The notes beneath the pieces are model-generated. The model worked only from the letters and a program-made list of their open reading frames with translations, did not search any database and was not told the DNA's origin. The position numbers and the translations under genes are program-made. From NCBI GenBank assembly GCA_965199555.1, contig CBDASJ010000017.1:124001-188000 (forward strand): 64,000 nt of DNA, read 5' to 3'. Origin of the DNA: LMUY01 sp965199555. Its GTDB lineage: Bacteria; Pseudomonadota; Alphaproteobacteria; Acetobacterales; Acetobacteraceae. Below, in pieces: positions 35,572 through 44,521 of the stretch (positions are counted from its first letter, which is position 1; each line of letters opens with the position of its first letter).

Positions 35572-38025
35572 TCAGGCGCGCAGCGTGGCCCCGGTTGCGG
35601 TTTGCACCGCCGCGATGATCTTCGCGCACACCGCCTCGATCGCCGCGTCGGTCAGGGTGGCGTCGCGCGGCTGGATCAGCACCTCGATCGCCAGTGACTT
35701 CTGGCCCGGCGGTACGCCGTCGCCCTCGTACACGTCGAACAGCGACACGGCGGCGATCAGCTTGCGCTCCGCCCCCCGGGCCGCGCGCAGCACGCTGTCC
35801 GCCGCCACTGTCGCCTCCACCAGGAAGGCGAAATCCCGGCGCAGCGGCTGCAGGGCAGGGAGGTCGGGGGCGCCCTTGCGGCGGCGCTTCGGCTCGGCGA
35901 TGGCGTCCAGCCGCACCTCGAACGCGGCGGCTGGTCCGGCAAGTTCGCTCGCGGCCAAGAGCTGCGGATGCAGTTCGCCGAAATACGCCAGGGCCAGTTT
36001 CGGCCCCTGCCGCACCGTGCCGGAGCGGCCGGGGTGGTAATGCGCCGGGGCATCGGCGGTGACGCTGAGGCTGTCCGTCGGCACTCCGAGTGCGCTCAAC
36101 AGGCCGAGCACGTCCGCCTTGGCGCCCATCGCGTCGGGCAGGGCCTGCGCCGGGGACCAGCTTCGCGGCGGTGCGCCGTGGCGCAGGCCGGCGGCCAGCA
36201 CTTCCTGCGCCTCGGCGCTGAAGGCCGGCCCGACCTCGAACAAGGCTCCGGCGGGCAGGCCGCGCGCCACGTTGCGGGCGGCGGCCGGCACCAGCGTGGC
36301 GAGCGGTGTGGACCGCATCTGGTCGAGGTCCGCGGCGATCGGGTTCACCAGCCGCAGGCCGGCCGGCGCATCGCCGAACAAGGCCGCCTGCGCGTGTGAT
36401 GCGAAGGAGAAGGTCACGCATTCCAGCATGCCGCGGCTCGCCAGCACGCGGCGTGCGGTGGCGGCGCGCACTTGGCGCGGCGTGTAGGTGGCCAGCGGCA
36501 CCGGCGCCAAGGCTGGCATGGAAACCGGGGGCACCGCGTCCAACCCGCGCAGCCGCAGCACCTCCTCCACCAGATCGGCTTCCGGCTCCGCCTGGTCGCG
36601 CCCGGCCGCCGCCGCTAGGGCCATTTCGGGCAGCAAGGCCGGCCCTTGGTCGAGCGCCCCGGCCGGCGCCACGTCGTTGCGCCAGGGCGGCACGGCGACC
36701 GTCACGCGCTCCGCGTCGCGGGCACGCACGGTGAAACCCAGCCGCTGCAACGACGCCACGGCGTCGTCCGGGGGCACCGCCAGGCCGCCCAGCGTTTCCA
36801 GCCGGTGGAAGCGCAGGGTGGCGTCGCGCTGCCAGGCCGGCTCGCTGCCGGCTTCGACCACGGCGCTGGCTTCGCCGCCGCACAGCTCGATCACCATGGC
36901 GGTGGCGGCGTCCAGCGCGGCGGGCGGCAGGGACGGGTCGACCCCGCGCTCGAACCGGCTGCGCGCGTCGGACACGATGTCGTGCCGCCGGCCGCTCAGC
37001 GCCACGGCGACCGGGTCGAACAAGGCGCATTCGATGAACACGCTGGTGGTATCGACCTGACTGCCGGTCGCCTCGCCGCCCATCACCCCCGCCAGGGACT
37101 GCACCCCGGCGGCGTCGGCGATGGCGCAATCCTCCGCGCTCAGCGTGTAGTCGCGGCCATTTAACCCGCGGAACGTTTCGCCGCGGCCGGGGCGGAAACA
37201 CAGCACGCCGCCCCCCACCCGGTCCGCGTCGAACACGTGCAGGGGGCGGCCGAGATCGATCGCAAAGAAGTTGGTGATGTCCACAAGGGCGCTGATCGGC
37301 CGCAGCCCGACCGACCGCAGCCGCCGTTGCAGCCATTCCGGGCTTGGCCCGTTGCGCACGCCACGCACCGTGCGGCCGAGCACCCAGTGGCAGGCCGGCG
37401 ACTCGATGCGCCAAGTGATGGGGGAGGGGAAACGCCCCTCCACGCGTGCGGCCGACCAGGGCCGCAGCGTGCCCAGCCCGGCGGCCGCCAGATCCCGCGC
37501 CACGCCGCGCACCGCCAGCGCGTCGCCGCGGTTGGGGGTGATGGCGATGTCGATCAACGGGTCGTCCAGGCCGGCATAGCTGGGATACGGCACGCCGACG
37601 GGCGCGTCCGCCGGCAGGTCGGCGATGCCGTCATGCTCCTCGCCCAGCCCCATCTCGCGGAACGACAGCAGCATGCCGGCGGATTGCACGCCGCGGATTT
37701 CGCCCACCTTGAGCACGGTGCCAGTGCCGGGGATGTGGCTGCCCGGCGGCGCGAACACCGTCTTCATGCCGGCTCGCGCGTTCGGTGCGCCGCACACCAC
37801 CCTCACCGCCTCGCCCCCCGCCTGCACCGTGCACACGCGCAGCCGGTCCGCGTTCGGGTGCTGCACCGCTTCCGTGACCTCCGCCACGCGGAACGCGGCC
37901 AGCGCCGCGCCGGGCTGCTCCACCCCCTCCAGCTCCAGCCCGATGCGGGTGAGCGCGTCGGTGATGGCGTCCAGCGGCGCGTCCGTGTCCAGATGCGTCT
38001 TCAGCCAGGACAGGGTGAACTTCAC
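35572..38025 (-). CDS. pheT: phenylalanyl-tRNA synthetase beta subunit
   Basis: An 817-residue PheT. MKFTLSWLKTHLDTDAPLD at the start, the tRNA-binding domain (about residues 40-150), the B3/B4 editing domain, B5 and the C-terminal FDX-ACB anticodon domain (PALQPLRRDFAFLVEATVAAD, shown in part) are present. GTG 38025 overlaps the pheS stop (GTGA), so the two subunits are coupled. It forms an alpha2-beta2 tetramer with PheS. Confidence 0.96.
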   Translation of the reverse strand: MKFTLSWLKTHLDTDAPLDAITDALTRIGLELEGVEQPGAALAAFRVAEVTEAVQHPNADRLRVCTVQAGGEAVRVVCGAPNARAGMKTVFAPPGSHIPGTGTVLKVGEIRGVQSAGMLLSFREMGLGEEHDGIADLPADAPVGVPYPSYAGLDDPLIDIAITPNRGDALAVRGVARDLAAAGLGTLRPWSAARVEGRFPSPITWRIESPACHWVLGRTVRGVRNGPSPEWLQRRLRSVGLRPISALVDITNFFAIDLGRPLHVFDADRVGGGVLCFRPGRGETFRGLNGRDYTLSAEDCAIADAAGVQSLAGVMGGEATGSQVDTTSVFIECALFDPVAVALSGRRHDIVSDARSRFERGVDPSLPPAALDAATAMVIELCGGEASAVVEAGSEPAWQRDATLRFHRLETLGGLAVPPDDAVASLQRLGFTVRARDAERVTVAVPPWRNDVAPAGALDQGPALLPEMALAAAAGRDQAEPEADLVEEVLRLRGLDAVPPVSMPALAPVPLATYTPRQVRAATARRVLASRGMLECVTFSFASHAQAALFGDAPAGLRLVNPIAADLDQMRSTPLATLVPAAARNVARGLPAGALFEVGPAFSAEAQEVLAAGLRHGAPPRSWSPAQALPDAMGAKADVLGLLSALGVPTDSLSVTADAPAHYHPGRSGTVRQGPKLALAYFGELHPQLLAASELAGPAAAFEVRLDAIAEPKRRRKGAPDLPALQPLRRDFAFLVEATVAADSVLRAARGAERKLIAAVSLFDVYEGDGVPPGQKSLAIEVLIQPRDATLTDAAIEAVCAKIIAAVQTATGATLRA

Positions 38026-39092
38026 GGTGCCACCCCCTCGTGCAGCGCCACCGGCGCCAGCGGGTTGAAGCCGTAATGCCGCAGCCAGCGCGCGTCGCTT
38101 TCGTAGAAGGGCCGCAGGTCGGACATGCCGTATTTCAGCATCGCCACCCGTTCCACCCCCATGCCGAAGGCGAAGCCCTGCCACTCCCGGGGGTCGATGC
38201 CGCAATTGGCCAGCACGCGCGGATGCACCATGCCGCTGCCAAGGATTTCCAGCCAATCGCCGCCGCCGCCAAGTTCGCCGGTGCGGCGGTTCCAGCCAAT
38301 ATCCACCTCCATCGAAGGCTCGGTGAACGGGAAGTAGGAGGCGCGGAAGCGGACGGGCAGGGTGGCAATGCCGAAAAACGCGCGCAGGAAGTCGATCAGG
38401 CAGCCCTTCAGGTGCCCGAGCGTGAGGCCGCGGTCGATCGCGATGCCCTCGCATTGGTGGAACATCGGCGAATGCGTGGCGTCGTGGTCGGCCCGGTAGG
38501 TGCGGCCGGGCGCGATTACCCGCAGCGGCGGCTCGCCTCCCAGCATGGAGATGATCTGCACGTTGGAGGTATGGGTGCGCAGCACCAGCGGATGGCCGTT
38601 GCGCGTGCCGGGCAGGTAGAACGTGTCCATCTCCGCCCGCGCCGGATGGTGCGCCGGGATGTTGAGCGCGGAGAAATTATGCCAGGTGGTTTCCACGTCC
38701 GGGCCTTCGCCGACACGGAAGCCCATGGCGCCGAAGATCGCCGCCATCTCCTCCATGGTGCGGCTGATCGGGTGGATCAGGCCGGGCTGCTCCGGCGGCG
38801 GCGGCAGGGTGACGTCGATCCGCTCCGCGGCCAGGCGGGCCGTCAAAGCCGCCGAGTCGATGGCGGCCCGGCGCAGCTCGATCACGCCGGACAAGGCGTC
38901 GCGCGCCCGGTTCAGTGCCGCGCCCCGGTCCCGCCGCTCCTCCGGGGTGGCGCGGCCGAGCTCCTTCAGCATGGCGGTGAGCCGCCCGGACTTGCCCATC
39001 ACGCCGACGCGCACCGCGTCCAACTCGCGCAACGTGGTGGCGGCGGCAAGCGCTGCCTCCGTCTCGGCTTGGAGGGTTTCGAGATCGGTCAT
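38022..39092 (-). CDS. pheS: phenylalanyl-tRNA synthetase alpha subunit
   Basis: A 356-residue PheS with the N-terminal coiled coil (residues 1-90) and the class II catalytic core: motif 2 in YRADHDATHSPMFHQCEG, the Phe-pocket region RFRASYFPFTEPSMEVD and motif 3 FAFGMGVERVAMLKYG. Length is normal. It lies just before pheT. Confidence 0.97.
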   Translation of the reverse strand: MTDLETLQAETEAALAAATTLRELDAVRVGVMGKSGRLTAMLKELGRATPEERRDRGAALNRARDALSGVIELRRAAIDSAALTARLAAERIDVTLPPPPEQPGLIHPISRTMEEMAAIFGAMGFRVGEGPDVETTWHNFSALNIPAHHPARAEMDTFYLPGTRNGHPLVLRTHTSNVQIISMLGGEPPLRVIAPGRTYRADHDATHSPMFHQCEGIAIDRGLTLGHLKGCLIDFLRAFFGIATLPVRFRASYFPFTEPSMEVDIGWNRRTGELGGGGDWLEILGSGMVHPRVLANCGIDPREWQGFAFGMGVERVAMLKYGMSDLRPFYESDARWLRHYGFNPLAPVALHEGVAP

Positions 39093-39120
39093 GCTAGGTC
39101 ACCGTCAGAGGGGGGCATTG

Positions 39121-39342
39121 ATGCGAAAACTCGAGTTGAACACCGAAGCCGGCGATCTTTCCACGGAACGTTTCGGGCTCGGCATACCGGCTACGATCCG
39201 GGCCCATGCAGTCGTTGAGGTGGACGACTGCGCTGACCCTCCGCTCCCCGCACTGGCGCAAGCGGGAGGGGCATTTGATTGGCTGGATGAGGAGCCAGAC
39301 CTGTATGCCAACGCTGATCTGCCACGTTCGCAACGTGGCTGA
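39121..39342 (+). CDS. small hypothetical protein with strong ribosome-binding site
   Basis: A 73-residue acidic protein (MRKLELNTEAGDLSTERFG ... FDWLDEEPDLYANADLP). AGAGGGGGG lies about 6 bp before the ATG. The WLDEEPDLY ending recalls small alphaproteobacterial proteins sometimes found as antitoxin partners, but no toxin gene is adjacent, so I leave it unassigned. It is divergent from pheS with 28 bp between starts. GC content is lower than the neighbours. Confidence 0.45.
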   Translation: MRKLELNTEAGDLSTERFGLGIPATIRAHAVVEVDDCADPPLPALAQAGGAFDWLDEEPDLYANADLPRSQRG

Positions 39343-39394
39343 CCTCCCACACCATATGCTTCCTCGGGGTATTCGGCTTTACGGCAACGAACCG

Positions 39395-39817
39395 TCACGG
39401 ACCCGCGCCGAACGCCGGGTAGCTGGCCATCTTCGCCACGTAGTTCTTCGCCAGGTCCGCGGCCACGTCGCCGGCGGAGCCGTCCTTTCGGCCATAAAAG
39501 AACGCCTGCATCTTTTCCGGCCCGGCGAAATCGGTCACCAGGATGGCGAGCCCATCTGGCCGTCGGAACCAGGCTAGGAACACCGGCCGCCCATCCAGCA
39601 CGGGGCCGCCGGGCTGCCCCGCGACCTCGAACCCGTAGCGGTTGGTGTAGTCCGCCAAATCGTGCAGGAAGCCGGCGTCGTTCGCCGGCCCGATCCGCAG
39701 CGTCACCACGGCGAGGGGCGGGCCAACGTCCGGCCCCTGCGCGGCAGCCGGCCGGACCGCCAGCCCGCACACCGCCAACACGGCCAAGCCGCGACGGGTT
39801 ACGAGCCGGCCGTCCAT
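39395..39817 (-). CDS. exported hypothetical protein
   Basis: A 140-residue protein with a signal peptide (MDGRLVTRRGLAVLAVCGLAVRPAAAQ; the twin Arg before the hydrophobic stretch could be a Tat signal). The mature part has mixed alpha/beta character (AVVTLRIGPANDAGFLHDL, GLAILVTDFAGPEKMQAFF). I do not recognise a family. It ends 3 bp before the rplT stop and runs on the same strand, so it may be read through from rpmI-rplT. Confidence 0.6.
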   Translation of the reverse strand: MDGRLVTRRGLAVLAVCGLAVRPAAAQGPDVGPPLAVVTLRIGPANDAGFLHDLADYTNRYGFEVAGQPGGPVLDGRPVFLAWFRRPDGLAILVTDFAGPEKMQAFFYGRKDGSAGDVAADLAKNYVAKMASYPAFGAGP

Positions 39818-39820
39818 AGG

Positions 39821-40177
39821 CTAGGCCAGTGCGGCCTGGACCTTCTGCACCACGGCGGCAAACGCGGCCGGGTCGTCGAAGGCGAGGGCGGACAGCACCT
39901 TGCGGTCCATCTCGATGCCCGCCTTGTTCAGGCCATCGATAAATCGGCTGTAGGTCAGCCCGTGCTCGCGCACCGCGGCGTTGATGCGCTGGATCCACAG
40001 GCCGCGGAACTCGCGCTTCTTCACCCGCCGGTCGCGGTAGGCGTATTGCAGCGACTTCTCCAGCCGCTCCAGCGCGATGCGGTAGTTCGTCGACGAGCGG
40101 CCGACGAAGCCCTTGCTTTGCTCCAGGACCTTCTTGTGCCGGGCGTGGGTGGTTACACCCCGTTTGACGCGTGCCAT
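39821..40177 (-). CDS. rplT: 50S ribosomal protein L20
   Basis: A 118-residue L20 with the conserved start MARVKRGVTTHARHKKVL, the ARGF-type SKGFVGRSSTNYR segment and KKREFRGLWIQRINAAVRE. It is an early 23S rRNA-binding assembly protein. The start is taken at ATG 40177; upstream codons lack similarity. It follows rpmI by 11 bp. Confidence 0.97.
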   Translation of the reverse strand: MARVKRGVTTHARHKKVLEQSKGFVGRSSTNYRIALERLEKSLQYAYRDRRVKKREFRGLWIQRINAAVREHGLTYSRFIDGLNKAGIEMDRKVLSALAFDDPAAFAAVVQKVQAALA

Positions 40178-40188
40178 CCCGCTTCTCC

Positions 40189-40392
40189 TTACACGAGGCC
40201 GTAGGGGCACCACTGCTTGACGGTCAGGCCGTCAGCGTGGGTCAGGGTTTGGCTGCCGCGGTTGCTGCGCTTGCTCTTCTGGCTGCGCGCCATCAGGTTG
40301 TGGCGCTTCTTGCCCGGGCCTGCGAGCACCTTGCCGGTCGCGGTGATCTTGAACCGTTTCTTGACCGACGACTTCGTCTTCATCTTGGGCAT
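40189..40392 (-). CDS. rpmI: 50S ribosomal protein L35
   Basis: A 67-residue L35 beginning MPKMKTKSSVKKRFKITATG, with the GKVLAGPGKKRHNL core and very basic composition. It is paired with rplT as usual. The translation initiation factor gene infC, normally directly upstream, is absent here; a diaminopimelate epimerase gene lies divergent instead. Confidence 0.96.
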   Translation of the reverse strand: MPKMKTKSSVKKRFKITATGKVLAGPGKKRHNLMARSQKSKRSNRGSQTLTHADGLTVKQWCPYGLV

Positions 40393-40557
40393 TTGCATCT
40401 CCTTACCGAAAGCCTGCCGATAGAACGCAGGTGTCGCGGCCGGGCATGCCCATTCCAGGCCCGGCGCGCAGACCAGGGGGCGGCCTATACCGGTCGGGGC
40501 GCGCGGGATCAAGCACCGAGCTTACCTCGGGCAAATGGACGGTCTATAAGCCGCCGC

Positions 40558-41367
40558 ATGCGTGTCCCCTTCCACAAAATGCACGGTGCCGGCAACGATT
40601 TCGTCGTGGTGGACGAACGCGCCGCCCCGCTCGGCCTCACGCCGCGTCGCGTGGCGGCGCTGTCGGACCGGCATACCGGCATCGGCTGCGACCAGTTCAT
40701 CGTGTTGGGCCATGCCGAAGGCGCGGACGTCGCGATGCGGATCTTCAACCCCGATGGCGGGGAAGCCGGCGCCTGCGGCAACGCCAGCCGCTGCGTGGCG
40801 GATTTGCTGTTCCAGGCGAACGGGCGGACCGACCAGGCGATCCGCACCGTGGCCGGCATCCTGCCCGCCCGCCGGCTGCCGGATGGCCGCGTCCGCGTGG
40901 ACATGGGGCGCGCGTTGCTGGACTGGCAGGACATCCCACTTGCCCGGCCGGCCGACACGTTGCATCTGCCACTGCCCGGTGACCCGGCCGCGGCCTCCAT
41001 GGGCAACCCGCACGTCACTTTCTTTGACGAAGCGCTCGACCAGGCGGGACGACGCGGTGAAGCGGTGGAACATGACGCGCTGTTCCCGCAGCGAACGAAT
41101 GTCGGCTTCGTGCAGGTGCTGTCGCCCGAGCGGCTGCGCTTGCGGGTGTGGGAACGCGGGGCGGGCTTGACGCTGGCGTGCGGCTCTGGCGCCTGTGCCG
41201 CCCTGGTGAACGCCAGCCGGCGCGGCCTGGTGGGACGCCGGGCGGAGGTGATCGTCGATGGCGGGGTGCTGGACATCGCCTGGCGCGACGACGACCACGT
41301 GGAGATGACCGGACCTGTCGCAACCGCGTTCCAGGGCACCGTCGACCTGGACGCTTACCCCGCTTGA
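40558..41367 (+). CDS. dapF: diaminopimelate epimerase
   Basis: A 269-residue cofactor-free epimerase for LL- to meso-diaminopimelate in lysine and peptidoglycan synthesis. Catalytic cysteines are about residue 73 (GEAGACGNASRC) and about 207 (LACGSGACAAL). MRVPFHKMHGAGNDFVVVD is the typical N-terminus and fixes the ATG at 40558. It is divergent from rpmI with a gap of 165 bp. Confidence 0.96.
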   Translation: MRVPFHKMHGAGNDFVVVDERAAPLGLTPRRVAALSDRHTGIGCDQFIVLGHAEGADVAMRIFNPDGGEAGACGNASRCVADLLFQANGRTDQAIRTVAGILPARRLPDGRVRVDMGRALLDWQDIPLARPADTLHLPLPGDPAAASMGNPHVTFFDEALDQAGRRGEAVEHDALFPQRTNVGFVQVLSPERLRLRVWERGAGLTLACGSGACAALVNASRRGLVGRRAEVIVDGGVLDIAWRDDDHVEMTGPVATAFQGTVDLDAYPA

Positions 41368-41396
41368 CCGTCGCTATGAGAGGAAGATCGAGACCT

Positions 41397-42209
41397 ATGG
41401 CTTGCTGCCGAACCGTTGCCGTGCTGGCCTTGCTTGCTGCCCCGGCTGCCGCGCAAACGGCCGCCCCCTCGGCGCCGCTGCCGGCACCCCCCATTCCGCC
41501 CGCCGCGTCCCCTTTGCCGGCGCCGCCCGTGCCGCCCCCCGCCGCCCCGGCGCCCGGCCCGCAGGCTTCGACCCCGGCGCCGATGCCGGACCCGTTGACC
41601 TCGCCCGACCTGCAGGTCAAGGCGGCCCACGCGCCGTCCTTGGCCATGCTGGTGCAGCAATCCGCCTGGCAGGATCCGGTGATCGGCGTGGCGCGGGCGC
41701 AGATGAAGCAACTGCCGGAAAACTGCGCCGCCGCCAGCTTCAAGCCCACGGGCGAGTTGACGGTGTACGTCCCGGCGCAATTCGACCCGAACGGCACGCT
41801 GGTCGGCGGCATCTGGAGCGAGCGCGTGGTCGCCAGCGGGTGCGGCGCGCCGATGTCGCTGAACATCCTTACGGTAATGCAGCCCGGCAGCCCGCCGTCC
41901 CGCATTCCGACCATGCCCGGCGACACCCATGCCGACCCGGCGACGCAGAAAAGCGCGCTGCAATACGCCCAGGCCGTCGCCGCGCATGCCGCGCCGCCGA
42001 ATTGCCGGGAAGAGACGTTCACCAACACCAAGTTCGATGGCTATACCGGGTTGCCCAACACGGAAATCCGCGACGGCCGGCAGAACCGCGCGTGGCGGGA
42101 AATCTGGTCGCTTTCTTCCTGCGGCGTGAACTACGCGATCGAGCTGACCTTCACGCCCAACGCCCAGGGCACCCAACTCAGCGCCACCAACCCGATTCGG
42201 CGTCCCTGA
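41397..42209 (+). CDS. exported hypothetical protein with Pro/Ala-rich linker
   Basis: A 270-residue protein with a signal peptide (MACCRTVAVLALLAAPAAAQ), then about 45 residues of Pro/Ala repeats and a soluble domain (residues 65-270) holding three or four Cys that could form disulfides (ENCAAASF, SGCGAPMS, NCREETF, SSCGVNYA). I do not recognise a named family. An upstream in-frame ATG (41376) is also possible, but AGGAAG precedes the chosen start. The stop overlaps the next ATG by one base (TGATG). Confidence 0.65.
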   Translation: MACCRTVAVLALLAAPAAAQTAAPSAPLPAPPIPPAASPLPAPPVPPPAAPAPGPQASTPAPMPDPLTSPDLQVKAAHAPSLAMLVQQSAWQDPVIGVARAQMKQLPENCAAASFKPTGELTVYVPAQFDPNGTLVGGIWSERVVASGCGAPMSLNILTVMQPGSPPSRIPTMPGDTHADPATQKSALQYAQAVAAHAAPPNCREETFTNTKFDGYTGLPNTEIRDGRQNRAWREIWSLSSCGVNYAIELTFTPNAQGTQLSATNPIRRP

Positions 42210-43405
42210 TGGGACAGGCCGTCGTCACCTTCGGCTGCCGCCTGAACCTGGTCGAAGGCGAGGCGATCGGCGGCATGCTGCCCGGCGACGACACGGTGGT
42301 GGTCAACACCTGTGCGGTGACCGCGGAAGCGGAGCGGCAAGCCCGCCAGGCCATCCGGCGCCTGGTGCGGGAACGGCCGGGTGCCGCGATCGTCGTCACC
42401 GGCTGCGCCGTCCAACTCGACCCCGCGCGTTGGGCGGCGCTGCCCGGCGTGACCCGCGTGCTGGGCAATTCGGAGAAGATGCAGGCGGCGTCCTGGCTGC
42501 CAAACGCACCATCGCGCGTCGGCCCGCTGCATGACGCGGGGCCGTTGCCGGCGGTGGCCGGCTTTGCCGACCGCACCCGTGGCTTCGTGCAGGTGCAGGC
42601 GGGCTGTGACCACCGCTGCACCTTCTGCACCATCCCGTTCGGGCGCGGCCCCAACCGCAGCGTGCCGGTGGCCGAGGTGGTGGGGCAGGTGGCAGCCCTG
42701 GTGGAAAGCGGCGTGCAGGAGGTGGTGCTGACCGGGGTGGATATCGCCAGCCATGCCGTCGGCATCGGCTCCCTGGCCGCTGCGGTGCTGCGGGGGGTGC
42801 CCGGCCTGCCGCGGCTGCGACTGTCCTCGCTGGACCCAGCGGCGGTGGACGACGCGCTTTGGCACTTGCTGGCGGACGAGCCGCGGCTGATGCCGCATTT
42901 GCATTTGTCGCTGCAATCCGGCTGCGACCTCGTGCTGAAGCGCATGCGCCGCCGCCACAGCCGCGCCGCCGCCCTGCTGGCCATCGCGCGGGCGCGGCAG
43001 CTCCGCCCCGGCCTGGCGATCGGCGCCGACCTGATCGCCGGCTTCCCGACCGAAACGGACGCCATGGCGGAGGAAACCGAGCGGTTCGTGCAGGACGCCG
43101 CGATCCCCTACCTCCACGTCTTCCCGTACAGCGAGCGGCCGGGCACCCCGGCGGCGCGCATGCCGCCGGTGCCGGTTCCGGTGCGCCGCGAGCGGGCGGC
43201 AAGGCTGCGGGGCGTGGCCGCCGGGCATGCCGCCGCGTTCCACCGCGCGCAACTGGGCCGCACCGTCAGCGTGCTTGCGGAGCGGGGCGGCCGCGGCCAC
43301 ACGCAGCATTTCACCCCGGTTCGCCTGGACGCCGTGCCCGGCAGCCTGGTGCAGGCGCGGGTGATTGCAGCGGACGCCTACGGGCTGCGCGCGGACGCCG
43401 GCTGA
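42209..43405 (+). CDS. mtaB: MtaB-like tRNA methylthiotransferase (radical SAM)
   Basis: A 398-residue protein with an N-terminal UPF0004 domain carrying three Cys (TFGCRLN, VVNTCAV, VTGCAV), then a radical-SAM core with CDHRCTFCTIP near residue 133 and HLHLSLQSGCD. A short C-terminal TRAM-like region follows. MtaB adds the methylthio group to t6A37 in tRNA. TGATG overlaps at both ends couple it to the upstream gene and to ftsY. Confidence 0.92.
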   Translation: MGQAVVTFGCRLNLVEGEAIGGMLPGDDTVVVNTCAVTAEAERQARQAIRRLVRERPGAAIVVTGCAVQLDPARWAALPGVTRVLGNSEKMQAASWLPNAPSRVGPLHDAGPLPAVAGFADRTRGFVQVQAGCDHRCTFCTIPFGRGPNRSVPVAEVVGQVAALVESGVQEVVLTGVDIASHAVGIGSLAAAVLRGVPGLPRLRLSSLDPAAVDDALWHLLADEPRLMPHLHLSLQSGCDLVLKRMRRRHSRAAALLAIARARQLRPGLAIGADLIAGFPTETDAMAEETERFVQDAAIPYLHVFPYSERPGTPAARMPPVPVPVRRERAARLRGVAAGHAAAFHRAQLGRTVSVLAERGGRGHTQHFTPVRLDAVPGSLVQARVIAADAYGLRADAG

Positions 43406-44337
43406 TGGCGCTCGGCGGCTTCTTCAACAAGCTCAAGGCGGGGCTCACCCGTTCCACGGAGAAGCTGACCAGCGGCATTTCCGCCGCCTTCGTGAAGCGC
43501 ACGCTGGACGATGCGGCGCTGGAGGAGTTGGAGGAGCTGCTGCTCGGCGCCGACCTCGGCCCGGCCGCCGCGGCCGACATCGTGGAAAGCTTCCGCAGGA
43601 GCCGGTTCGGCCGCAGCGTCACCGATGCGGAGATCAAGGACGCGCTGGCCGAGGAGATCGCGGCGATCCTCGCCCCGGTCGCCAAGCCCCTGGTGCTCGA
43701 CCGGGCGCGCCGCCCGCACGTGGTGCTGGTGGTGGGGGTGAACGGCACCGGCAAGACCACGACGATCGGCAAGTTGGCGCTGCAGTATCGCGAGGAAGGC
43801 TTGCGGCCGATGCTGGTGGCCGGCGACACGTTCCGCGCCGCCGCGGTGGAGCAGTTGCAAATCTGGGGTGACCGCACCGGCGCGCCGGTGATCGCCGGAC
43901 CGCCCAATGCCGACGCCGCCGGCCTGGCCTTCGACGCGCTGGCGCGGGCGCAGGCGGAGGGCTGCGACGTGCTGCTGATCGACACCGCGGGGCGGCTGCA
44001 CAACAAATCCGCCCTGATGGAAGAGCTGTCGAAGGTCATCCGCGTGATCCGCAAGCGCGACGCCTCCGCGCCGCATTCCGTGCTGCTCGTGCTGGACGCC
44101 ACCACCGGGCATAACGCGCTGGAGCAGGTGCGCGTGTTCAAAGAGATGGTGGACGTCACCGGCCTGATCGTCACCAAGCTGGACGGCAGCGCCCGCGGCG
44201 GCATCGTCGTGGCGCTGGCAGAAGACTACGGCATTCCCGTGCATGCCGTGGGCGTGGGCGAACAGGCCGGCGACCTGCGCCCGTTCGCGGCGATCGACTT
44301 CGCGCGCGGTCTGGTGGGGAGCGTGCAGGCCCCTTAG
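43405..44337 (+). CDS. ftsY: signal recognition particle receptor FtsY
   Basis: A 310-residue FtsY GTPase with a short N-terminus, the N domain (residues 10-90) and the G domain with P-loop VNGTGKTTTIGKLA, DTFRAAAVEQL, LLIDTAGR and TKLDGSARGG. It docks SRP-ribosome complexes at the membrane. It lacks the long acidic A domain of E. coli, as is common in alphaproteobacteria. The ATG overlaps the mtaB stop by one base. Confidence 0.96.
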   Translation: MALGGFFNKLKAGLTRSTEKLTSGISAAFVKRTLDDAALEELEELLLGADLGPAAAADIVESFRRSRFGRSVTDAEIKDALAEEIAAILAPVAKPLVLDRARRPHVVLVVGVNGTGKTTTIGKLALQYREEGLRPMLVAGDTFRAAAVEQLQIWGDRTGAPVIAGPPNADAAGLAFDALARAQAEGCDVLLIDTAGRLHNKSALMEELSKVIRVIRKRDASAPHSVLLVLDATTGHNALEQVRVFKEMVDVTGLIVTKLDGSARGGIVVALAEDYGIPVHAVGVGEQAGDLRPFAAIDFARGLVGSVQAP

Positions 44338-44338
44338 G

Positions 44339-44521
44339 CTACTCGGTCCGTGCGGCCGGCTTGGGCGCGTCCGCTGCGGCGGGTCGCATCGGCGCAGGCG
44401 CCGGGGGCCGTGTCGTGATGCGCGAGGTCGAGTTGACGCCGCCTTTCGTAATGTAGCCCTCGCTGAGAGGCTTAACCTTGCTGAAGCCGTCCATCGCCAT
44501 CGGCCTCGTGCGGTTCGTCAT
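44339..44521 (-). CDS. small hypothetical protein downstream of the DUF6338 gene
   Basis: A 60-residue protein (MTNRTRPMAMDGFSKVKPLSE ... PAPAPMRPAAADAPKP) with a Pro/Ala-rich C-terminus. ACAGGAGG lies about 7 bp before the ATG, a strong ribosome-binding site. It overlaps the last 50 bp of the DUF6338 gene, so the two are likely coupled. No family recognised. It ends 1 bp after the ftsY stop, convergent. Confidence 0.6.
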   Translation of the reverse strand: MTNRTRPMAMDGFSKVKPLSEGYITKGGVNSTSRITTRPPAPAPMRPAAADAPKPAARTE

